A stretch of 64,000 nucleotides of DNA from Cephalotrichum gorgonifer (taxonomy: Eukaryota > Ascomycota > Sordariomycetes > Microascales > Microascaceae): assembly GCA_900312665.1 (NCBI GenBank), contig ONZQ02000001.1, positions 2,395,248 to 2,459,247 of the forward strand. Reading direction: 5' to 3'. Each line of letters opens with the position of its first letter. The first letter of the stretch is position 1. Below are positions 55,516 to 64,000 of the stretch, piece after piece. The position numbers and the translations under genes are program-made. Below the pieces are notes generated by a model. That model ran no database searches, had not been told where the DNA came from, and saw nothing but the letters and a program-made list of their open reading frames with translations.

Positions 55516-58500
55516 CGGTCAAGGGACAAGGGGTCTTTGTCTCCATCTGGCCCATAGAGAGCTGTCAAGGTAGTACGGGTAGGTGTCTTCTGCCAGTCGG
55601 TGATGGACCGCGGGGAAGGGCGCAGGCTTCATCAGATCTAGATGTACAGCTTCTGTTCCGTGGTTTCTACGTCACGAGCGGATGGGACCTTCCTGCTATA
55701 AACACCGTATTACTCCGCGCTCAAGATCGATCGAGGATAGGTAGTGATCGGGGAAGTAATAGCTCAATTTTATCAGTCAGCCCCTCATCATCGTTACTTC
55801 CTTCTCCAGCTTCGCAACCACGAAACCATCTCATCGCACCTTCCGTGACCCCTACTCAAACCGTCGAGTCGGGCATGAATGAATGTACTCCATCCACACA
55901 GGGCTCGATAACTCCTGGGTCCGAAAACGGATTGGAATCCACTTAGAGTGAAGCCGACCCCGGAAGGTGCTGACCCTTAACGCTGGGAGGCCGCGCCTTC
56001 CCTGGCGCTCTGGTTGTTTCCCATACCACCCACCACTATTACCGATTCCTCGGTCATCTTGCTTTTAGCCCCGCCGTCAGACTGAAAACATCGCCTGTCT
56101 CGTCCCCAGTTTCTAATCCCCCATCCACAACGCTCACCCTCTCCCCCCCTTTCTACCTCCCCTCACCCCTCGCGTAACGAGACCCGGAATTCTAAACCTT
56201 CGTGTCACCTCCACACTCCACAGGGCGCTCTGGGTAAAAGCAACATCCCTAAGGAATCCTGGCAATCCTGTGCGCCGGACGGCTCGCAGACATCCCTTAG
56301 TCCGTCTGGCAATTCTTTATCCTGGTATCCGGGGATATGAATTCTCTGGTTCGCCCGTACGGCTGAGCTGTCGCCCCGTGAAGAGTGCTCCAAGGTAAGG
56401 CCGGAAATCCCGTCCCGCTGCACATCCGGGGTAAATGCCGTACCCTGAGGCCGGGAAAAGCCAGCCTTGCTCAATAATCCACTTGGTTCACCCACTCCCA
56501 CATCATGCCACCCTAGGGGGGGGGAGGAGAAGGGGCAGCGTAACGAGAGAGAGAGAAGGGGGCGCATAAGAGGAGGGTGGATACCAGGGGAGGGAGAGGG
56601 GATAAAATGGACAAAAAAAGGCAATCGACCTTCCTTTCCGTCACACCGGCTGTAGATCCGGTATAATTATCCACGGCTATTTAGATTTGTCAGGCAGAGT
56701 CGAGACTCAAGAGCAAACGTTCGGACCCCCTCCGTATACATTGCCCGAAGCCAAGCATTTGACAAGGCCTTGGCTTTCCGAGAACGGGAATCTTGGCTTG
56801 CTTGCCGATGGCCGAGGAGCCATGGATGGTTGAACGGTGGGCCTATACAGACAGACTCCCTGCCATTTGGTTCGTTGGCCATCTGCCCGCCCCCCTGGCA
56901 TGCCCCCATCTTGTTTCGTCTGCTCGACAAGGCGGGTTTCCCCTTCTTGGACTCCACAGGACCCACATATCCAAATACACCGGGGGGTCGCTCGGGAGGC
57001 CGCGTTAGCGGCCGAGGTGGAGTAAATTGATAAAATCCCCCGACAGGATCGGCTGGCCGAATCGACCACCACCGACGACCCCGAGCCGATTACTCTTGGC
57101 GGCTACTCTTTCCGGCAAAGCTTGCTCCAGTGTCCTGCTTATAAGGCTGGTAATGAGCTGACTGCTGTTTCCTCTTGCCTGGACGTCGAGAATGCCTCTG
57201 CGGTCACCGCGGAAACACATGGCGTGTCGAATGTCATGATGTGTGCCCCTCCTCGCGCCTCTTGTCTGAGCGACGACTAAGATTGCTGCCGACACACCAT
57301 GTGAGAAGGAAGAAGAGGTTATTATCCTGCTCCGTGTGACGCCAGTCTCCGAAGCGAGAGTCGCCGGGATGTGTAGGTATATATGCAGGTTCTACGGAGG
57401 CTCTAAACGCATATGGTAGCCTGCTCTTCAAGTGACCATATACAAGCAACGTGAGCGCGATATTGGAGGAATTAGATGACTGACCTGTACGACGGCCGGC
57501 GTCACCGGTGGTTACAAGGGGGTCCGTCGCACAGCTTGATAGGGAATGTAGAGGCAACTCAACGGAAAGAGAGTTCTCGATGTTTCGGGGAGCGGAGTCA
57601 TGGGCCCTTCTCGCCCCGTCGTGCCGTCCCAAGTACAAGTATCTCATAACGTACAGGCGTCTTTGCTGTGTTTATGCAGGTAGGTTGCATTCACGGTGGG
57701 CGGACATGGCCGTCGTCCGTCCCCTGAAGACTAGCACGAATAGATAAAACGCGATGTCTGTGCGTCCGCATCAGCCTAGCTCGGGTAGCACAAACGACAC
57801 TCTCGATTTGTCGAGGTCAGCCCAGGCAACCAAGAATTTGAGTCTATCGCGTCGAGTGGGCGGTGCCTATACCCCGGCTCGTTTCACCCACTCGTAGTAT
57901 CTGTATTAGCGAGTGGTGCGGGAGGGGTCGGGGCAAACATGTTGTTGTTTTGCCGCAAGATAGTTTCGCATGTCCTTGGGATCACCATCGTTTAGGTTGC
58001 CACTTATGCTAGGTTTCTGAGCATCAGAGAGGGGAAGAAAGAGGGACAACATTTGAATGATGGCAATGAGGAGGTGGGGCGGGGTTGATTCGAAATCACC
58101 CCCTCCCTATAATGTAGGAAGTACTACTCCAACTTCCCATTCCTCTTTCCCCGCATCATCCTGATGGTAGCGAAGGAAGGCGTAGAGGAGGTGGGCGCTA
58201 CCTATTCGCATTAAGCCACTGTACCATGGTTGTTCTCGTTCGGGAAACACCAGGAATGAATGGACCGGCTGGTATTAGTTACTTGTATTATGTATGCCCG
58301 AAAAAGAAAGAAAAAGAAGTAACGACCCGACGTTGACACTGACGGGTGCATATGCAAGCATGCGAGAAACGTCGCCTGCTGCCGCTCCCGCTTCCTTGTT
58401 GGCGATCGACTAACGAGGAGGGTCGCCGGTCCCCACCCCATTCCAATTTCAGACCCCAATCCCCACATATATGTGTCGGAGGAAGAGAAAAGAAGGGGGG

Positions 58501-59211
58501 GCGGAATGGAACGGTGCAGGTGGGAAGGGAAGGAAGGGGGGGTGCGACACGATGTAACAGCCCACGTTTTCTTTGACGCCATTTCTAGAAAGCCGATCGT
58601 CAAATTGAAATCGAGTCCGACAAGATGCAACCTTCGACAGCTCATTCTTGCAGCAGTCTGTTCTTTCGGCCCTCACTCTACAACCCATCTATCTTATCAG
58701 ACGAAGAATCCTGTCCCAGATGGTAGCATCGTCGTCCCCTCCCTACGTATCCATGTATCGTCGCCAAGCTGGAGAGCCCCAGGCCTCAGGGTGGGACGAC
58801 CCAAGCAGACAGGGGTTGTCAAAGGTATGTACGAAGTACATACTCAGTACATTTATGTATACCTGCTGAAGAAAAACCCGGTATTACCTGTCGGCAAGGT
58901 TAAAATGAGTCTCGCTCCAAATTGCTTGGCAAAGCGCCGTGAAAGGCCCGCCACCGTCTCGCATGACTGAGGGAGGGAGGGTCTTCACGTCTAAAATGCC
59001 GGCAAAAGTCGGCTAGCCCCTCTTCCACGCTTCGCTTGTGCTCGGACAAACAAGTACAGCGAGTGTAATTACGAGTCTGACAACCTGTCATAGCAAACAT
59101 TCTACTAGCACGCTAACTGGCGTCAATCGAGAACAGCACAGTACCTTGTCTGCCTTGAGGGCCGCCGATGTTACATCAGAGCGATCCTCGTCTCGTGCTC
59201 GTGCTCGCGCA

Positions 59212-59232
59212 AGTACAAGTACAAGTACAGCC
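59212..59232. repeat. AAGTAC hexamer tandem repeat
   Basis: About three copies of AAGTAC in a row, within a non-coding stretch. Confidence 0.75.
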
Positions 59233-60870
59233 TCTGTCTGGGACAGGCACAGGGCAGAAGACCAAGGAGGGAGAGAGACAAACCATGCAATGCCGCTTCC
59301 GGGATGTGTCGGTCCTCCGGTTGTGAATCGAACGCGGTATTGTCCTGGTGCTGGGAACGGCCGGCGAAGCCCCGTTCCCATTGCAATGAGCAACCTGGTT
59401 GAGGCCGGGGTCAGCACCACAAATAACAATCATAATCGTGTGGAGCGCATCGTATCGCCGCTGATCCCTACTTGACTTTCCTGGCCAGGCCCCTCCCTCC
59501 ACTAAATTACAAGCAGATAGATCCCTGGAGTCTCCACGTGGAATCCTCCCCTTGGTATCGGTCTCAGAATATGGAGTACAGGTATTAATATTAAGTTTCC
59601 ACGGCGTTGCAACTCTGATCGTCTTGACATCCTCGCAGCATGAATACCAGACAGGGGGCCCCTGATAAAGGTGTATGTATGTATAATACCAAGTTCCACC
59701 CTCAGAACCGCCCAGTACACTCCTAATACGCCCTCTCCCGCCCCTCATTCACAATATCGCATGTTGGCTCGGAAGTGATCTATGATTGCATCGCGCCCGT
59801 GTTTCGTTTTGTACCAAAGTACCATGTCAGTCGTGTCAACCACCTCCTCCCTCCTCCCACGCCCACAAGCACAGGTCAAGACCACGCTCTGCTCTGTAAC
59901 TTCGCGTCTGCTGGCATGCCCTCTGAGGACCCCGGAGAGCGAGCATGACATCTCAGTCGGAGAAAAGCCGAACATGTAACGTGATTCGCCGCCAGGGCTC
60001 TTGGCAACGGGCATAATATCCACCCGCATCCCGGCGGCGGGGGAGGGGAGGGTGCCATTGCCAGTGCCAGAGCCAAGGAGGGATGCAGATGCAGCACCAT
60101 TACCACCCCTGTCAGTCAGTCTGTCTGTACTCTGTCTGTCTGCCCCGTCCGTACCTTTTCGTAGCGAAGGGGATACGGGATACTTGCATTGCCCGCACAA
60201 ACACCCGAAGTAGGGCTCAAACAAGATGCCTCTTGTGGCGTGTACGGGCCAGGTAGCCATCGAGCCGGTTGTGTGCTCGCTCTCCTCATCTCTGTGTCTG
60301 TTTGATACCTGTTTGGGAGTGAACATACCCTGTCTACCACTCTCATGCTGGTCGAAACATCAATGACCATCATGTACCCTGCCACGAGCCGAATTTGGCT
60401 CGCGGCTGCGCCGTCGATCACCCAGAGCGCGCTCAGGTTGCCATCAGAACCTTCGGGGGGAGGGGGACCCTTGCAAGGCCCGTATAGGGTTCGAGATGGA
60501 CGAAATCACTCGCCTCTCCGCCAAATTGAAGCAGGTTGTCTGGCCCCCCTTCCCCCCTCCTCTCCCTTCATGTCTTCACCAGGAGTCAGCCAGTAGGCTT
60601 ACAAGGAAACCACAACATATCTCGACCCCCCGACCCTTAATAGTCCCCTTCCTTCCCTTTTTCCCGAAGACTGTTCCCTTTTTGGTCATCTACCCCGTAT
60701 TAAGCCCGCCAAACTCTCCGTACTTAACGTGCAAGGATCCCAGGCTCTTGTTCCCACCTCTCCCATCTTAACCGCATCTCTCATCTCTACCCCGCTGCTC
60801 CCTTTACATCTCCTCTAGTTTATCCAACCCTTCGCCGTGTGAAATTCATCGAATCGCTCCATCTCTCCCC

Positions 60871-60904
60871 NNNNNNNNNNNNNNNNNNNNNNNNNNNNNN
60901 NNNN
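60871..60904. other. Assembly gap (34 N)
   Basis: Undetermined bases inside a CT-rich region. Its true length is unknown. Confidence 0.99.
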
Positions 60905-61159
60905 CCCCTTTCCCTTATAAGTCCACATGCGCATCGATTATGTTGTTGTTTTCAACTTTGATCGTCCTGCTTCCCCCCCTTGTTTCGTTCGATTATCAGA
61001 CGCCAAAGTTCCGCGAGAAACACTGGCAGCAGCGCTTCGAAAGAACAGACCGGTCAACCCCTGTTCTGAATGCGGGGTATCCGCTTCTTCGGCCTCCGGG
61101 CGCCCACTTGAACCTTGAAAGATAATGCTAACGCGAGGAGAAGTACAACTGTTACCAAG

Positions 61160-62093
61160 ATGTCCAAGCTATTCATTGGGTAAGCGTCAGCCCCCTTGTT
61201 ACTGTCTAAAGGAAGTGGGTTAGCACCGACCATGCGCTAACAATGCGAGCACAGTGGCCTGGCGTGGCACACAGAGGAGGTCACACTGCGCCAGAAGTTC
61301 GAGGAATTCGGACCAGTTGAGGAAGCCGTAAGTCCCAACCTGTCTCGAATACCTGACCTGCTCGCTACTCCAAGTCCGGACCTGGGCCTTCGAAGGGGTT
61401 GTTCCCGCTTGCTTGCAGTCTGTGCCGAGAACGAAGAGAGGAGGAGGGGAGAGAGTGAATATAAGTCTAACGTCAGGGACCTGTTCTCGTACCCCCAAGG
61501 TGGTTGTCAAAGACCGAGATACCGGCCGCAGCCGGGGCTTTGGATTTGTGCGGTACACCCAGGAGCCCGACGCCCAGAAAGCCATTGATGCCATGAACAA
61601 TGTCGAGTACGAATACCTCACTGTTATTGTCGTTTCTGTTTTGTTCTTTAAGAGCTCGGGGCTTCCACGATCTGGACATCATCGAGATTTGCGATCACTT
61701 GCCTAACTATAGACTGTGTCTGCAGGTTTGACGGGCGAACGATCCGTGTCGATAAAGCTTCCGACAGCGGACCGAGGGCCCCCGGCGGGCGAGGGGGTGG
61801 AGGTGGTGGATATATGCCCCGAGGCGGTGGCTACGGCGCCCCGGCCATGCCATACGCTCCTCCTCAAAACTACCCGATGCAGGGCATGAATATGCCCCCC
61901 CAGCCCTACGGCCGTGGATATCCCCCCCAGCCCCAATACGGTGCACCACAGGGTTAGTCCCGGCCACCCGATGTGCTCCAACAAACAGAATGAGACTGAC
62001 AATGACAAAGGATACCCGCCGCAGTTCTCTTACCCCGATCCTAACCAACAGCCGCCTCCACAGCAAGGCGGGGGTGGTGGCCGTGGATATTAA
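61160..62093 (+). CDS. Glycine-rich RNA-binding protein (single RRM)
   Basis: The product is a small RNA-binding protein of the glycine-rich, cold-inducible type. Exons 61160-61179, 61255-61327, 61500-61606, 61726-61952 and 62011-62093 give 169 residues. The RRM covers residues 1-80: RNP2 is LFIGGL, helix 1 is TEEVTLRQKFEEFGPVEEA, RNP1 is RGFGFVRY, and the last strand is DGRTIRVDKAS. The tail is rich in Gly, Tyr and Pro (GYMPRGGGYGAP, MNMPPQPYGRGYPPQ) and ends GGGGGRGY, typical of a low-complexity, phase-separating region. Exon 1 is 20 bases. The 172-base second intron is long for this window and could be a site of alternative splicing, which is known for such genes. Confidence 0.93.
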
Positions 62094-63153
62094 CCACCGC
62101 GACGCTGGAAAGTAGGGGCGGAGATACGTCCTTACCGTCTCGTCTCGAACAGGATTCTTGCAAACCGTTCATGGATTTCGTTGGATTAGGTCTAAGCAAC
62201 CCTTTCGCGGCTCCAAACATGCCTCTTCCCGAGCCTGCCGCTTCTCGTTCGACTTCACGATCCAATGCCCAATGAAAGTATGTGCACCGCGTACACATAC
62301 CTGCATGTATGATCTTCCACGGTTCATAGATAGGCGTTGGAATATGGGATATGGCTGGGAAAAAGGAGATAGAACTATGGATGATTCTGGCAGGGAAACC
62401 GAGGGAAGAAAATTGTGGGTGGCGTGGCTTGACGTCTCTGCTTCGCAATTGTATTTATGCTTTGTTCTGGTTTTCTTTTATTCGAGTTTCCGTTCCCGCT
62501 GAGAAAGAGGTTATCGGGCTGTGGTTCCGGACATAGTTCTGTTGACTCGTCGCTATATCTTCCGTATCCCTGCGCTGAGCTCCGCTCTACGCCATGAAAT
62601 CTCGCTCTTCCTATTGACTTGGTAGTTCCCCGTACTTCTCCGTATTTTGTCGTTCCCTGGATTGCCTTTGCCTTTCGCTAACGCCATCCTCTAACTGGCC
62701 GTAGCGGATCCTAGGTGGCATGGGCGGCGGCAGCAGCAAGCCTCCATATGCTACTAGAAGCATCCTCAAGGAAGCGCGAGATGATGAACTGACGGGACAG
62801 GATTGGGACTGACTGTGGCATCGCTATCGTCGTCTGGGTGTGAAGTGAGAGGAATGTGTTTGACTTAGACTAGCTGTCTACGAAAGTATAAAGCGACGGA
62901 CGGTTCGAGATGCGGCGAGAAAAATGGAGCAAGAGTTCCGAAAAGTGCTAAAAGCCCAGTGGCTTCCCCATGCTTGGGGCCACTCCCTCGCCACTTAGTC
63001 GAGGATATCGTCTCGGGTGACCTGGGCAAGAACATATATCCATCCACCCGAGAAGAGAGCCCGTGGTCGCCATTCTTCGCATCCGCTGGTACCGCCTCCA
63101 TTCGATCCTCGCCCCGGCCTCGCCCACATGCTAGTCTCAGGTGTAGCGGGCCT
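62094..63153. other. 3' region between RNA-binding protein and ChaC gene
   Basis: This 1.06 kb region between convergent genes contains the two 3' UTRs and one coding-like segment at 62704-62812. Confidence 0.45.
62704..62812 (+). other. Candidate exon (coding-like, ends in TGA)
   Basis: A CTAAC branch-like site and a CCGTAG acceptor precede a frame reading RILGGMGGGSSKPPYATRS, then ILKEARDDELTGQDWD and TGA. It looks like a final exon of an unidentified gene or an alternative 3' exon of the RNA-binding-protein gene. No partner exon was identified. Confidence 0.35.
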
Positions 63154-63736
63154 TCAGTTTGTCTTCTCGACTTCTTCCAGTTCCTCCACGCTGTGATCCA
63201 GCCTGTGATGAGCTTCTTCATCAGGGTTAGCAGGCGGGGATTTCGAGACGACTGCAGTCCTGTCACTGGGCAACTGGTTTAGCTCCAAGATGGCCCTGAC
63301 TCTGTTCGACAAGTCGTTGATATGATGGTCCTCGGCCTCTTTGCTTAGATCGTTTAGGGAGGTTTCAAGGTTGAAAAGGTACTCCGGGTTGGGCCCCGAA
63401 GGACCATGACTTCGGGAGATATGTTCCGAAAGGGCCACAGGATCCTGGACGCCAGCGAATTGAGGGTTGTCAGGAGTTCCAATGTAAACGAGAGTGCGAA
63501 TCGTGCGACCACCATCAGCGGGGTGGAAAGGGGTGTACTGGATCGAATACCCGTTGATCTCGCGAATGTCTAGGTAGTCTTTGACTTCGGAGACCATGTC
63601 GCGCTTTATTCGATACGCAACGCCCCAGACACGGTCGGGAGCCGAATGATGGTTGTCCGCCAATGCCTCCCAGTACGAGCGCTCGATGAGGGTGACAACT
63701 CGACCCGGTTCCTCAGGAGTACCACGGTGGTCCTCG
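63154..63736 (-). CDS. ChaC-type gamma-glutamylcyclotransferase, partial
   Basis: ChaC enzymes cleave glutathione to 5-oxoproline and Cys-Gly. The visible exon begins at 63736 after a GATTAG acceptor and ends at the stop at 63154. It encodes SEDHRGTPEEPGRVVTLIER, SYWEALADN, VWGVAYRI and EVKDYLDIREINGYS, all conserved in the C-terminal half of the ChaC fold, and IRTLVYIGTPDNPQF with GPSGPNPEYLFNL. The glutamate in the REINGY motif is the family's general-base region. The N-terminal substrate-binding motif GYGSL(I)W is not found anywhere up to 64000. Either the first exon lies beyond the window across a long intron, or the gene is N-terminally truncated. A TATA-like element on the same strand at 63984-63991 complicates the first option. 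The frame-open extension to 63828 looks intronic. Confidence 0.85.
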
Positions 63737-63983
63737 CTAATCGAGTCAGTGAATGGTGTCTTCCCCTGTGACATGGGACCGAGTTCAGGACGGGAAGCAG
63801 ATCGTGTTGTTTCCAACCACGTAAACACAAGGGTTTGGGGTAGTCGAATACCTCGCCTACATTAAAAGCAGTGAGTGGGTGGACGATGATGCATAGGTGC
63901 CTAAGAGCATAGCGTCGCCGAGTGGTATCTTTGCAGCAATCGAATCGAAAAAGGAGGGTGTAGAGATACGACAGTGCAGAAGA

Positions 63984-63991
63984 TATTTATA
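63984..63991 (-). promoter_or_regulatory. TATA-like element (TATAAATA)
   Basis: Located at the right edge on the minus strand, it would fit a promoter for the ChaC-like gene. It could equally be chance AT-rich sequence in an intron. Confidence 0.25.
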
Positions 63992-64000
63992 CGTCCAACA

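Larger units (their letters stand above)
55516..61159. other. 5.6 kb region: unresolved 5' exons, then no clear gene, with an assembly gap
   Basis: The first 350 bases probably hold upstream exons of the preceding gene (a frame starting MRWFRGCEAGEG at 55834 on the minus strand is coding-like). Beyond that I find only short ORFs. Contents include repeated AAGTAC units (59212-59232), a CT-rich run from about 60530 on, and 34 N at 60871-60904. The last 250 bases are the leader of the RNA-binding-protein gene. Confidence 0.5.

Noticed and set aside
58473..58970. A 165-residue plus-strand ORF
   Set aside because: No domain, uneven composition and no intron or promoter context that supports it.
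59320..59345. A GAATCGAAC string that resembles a tRNA T-arm
   Set aside because: No matching acceptor stem, D-arm or anticodon arm could be drawn around it.
59745..60326. A 193-residue minus-strand ORF starting at GTG
   Set aside because: The start is non-ATG, there is no family resemblance, and it overlaps low-complexity runs. Kept only as a weak possibility.
1..64000. A clustered system such as a secondary-metabolite cluster, defence island or mobile element
   Set aside because: No polyketide or peptide synthase, transposase, reverse transcriptase, NLR-like gene or CRISPR array was seen. Genes are unrelated housekeeping functions.

Overview
The window looks like nuclear DNA of a filamentous ascomycete (Pezizomycotina, most like a Sordariomycete; species not determined). 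The evidence is protein-coding genes on both strands, many short introns with GT(A/G)(A/C)G donors and CTAAC/CTGAC-like branch sites, CT-rich leaders, and one-to-one fungal housekeeping genes. There is no operon structure. I see no convincing tRNA, rRNA, CRISPR array or transposon. One assembly gap (34 N) lies at 60871-60904.

Layout. 1-6.8 kb: 5' end of a PWI-domain splicing factor (minus), divergent from the proteasome chaperone NAS2; then the Ran GTPase and a secreted S10 serine carboxypeptidase. 7-14.4 kb: an uncharacterised fungal-family protein (minus), a homeodomain transcription factor (plus) and an NAD kinase (minus). 14.4-18 kb: a 3.5 kb stretch with no supportable gene. 18-26.6 kb: exosome subunit RRP46 (minus) divergent from a PP2A activator; a peroxisomal MaoC-type hydratase (minus) ending in SKL; cytidine deaminase; HIS1 with TGACTC boxes upstream. 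27.8-33.4 kb: an orphan CxxC-rich protein gene whose 3' part carries in-frame stops, and a conserved hypothetical. 33.7-40.4 kb: STT3 (minus) divergent from mitochondrial ATP synthase subunit e, then dynein intermediate chain. 41.9-45.3 kb: a DUF726 (TMCO4-like) membrane hydrolase. 48.5-55.8 kb: a single-pass membrane protein, TVP23 (minus) divergent from a CLYBL-like lyase, and a large uncharacterised protein (minus). 56-61 kb: mostly gene-free, with the gap. 61.2-64 kb: an RRM glycine-rich RNA-binding protein and a ChaC-type gamma-glutamylcyclotransferase running off, or broken at, the right edge.

The genes are independent functions (nuclear transport, glycosylation, amino-acid and nucleotide metabolism, RNA decay, motor transport) with no clustered pathway. 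I found no convincing undescribed system. The best leads are the CxxC-rich orphan gene with two CAG-to-TAG-like in-frame stops, the missing ChaC N-terminus, a carboxypeptidase whose catalytic serine codon is split by an intron, and a few unassigned coding-like exons. All exon boundaries were read by eye; for every gene given with a full exon list the exon lengths sum to a whole number of codons.
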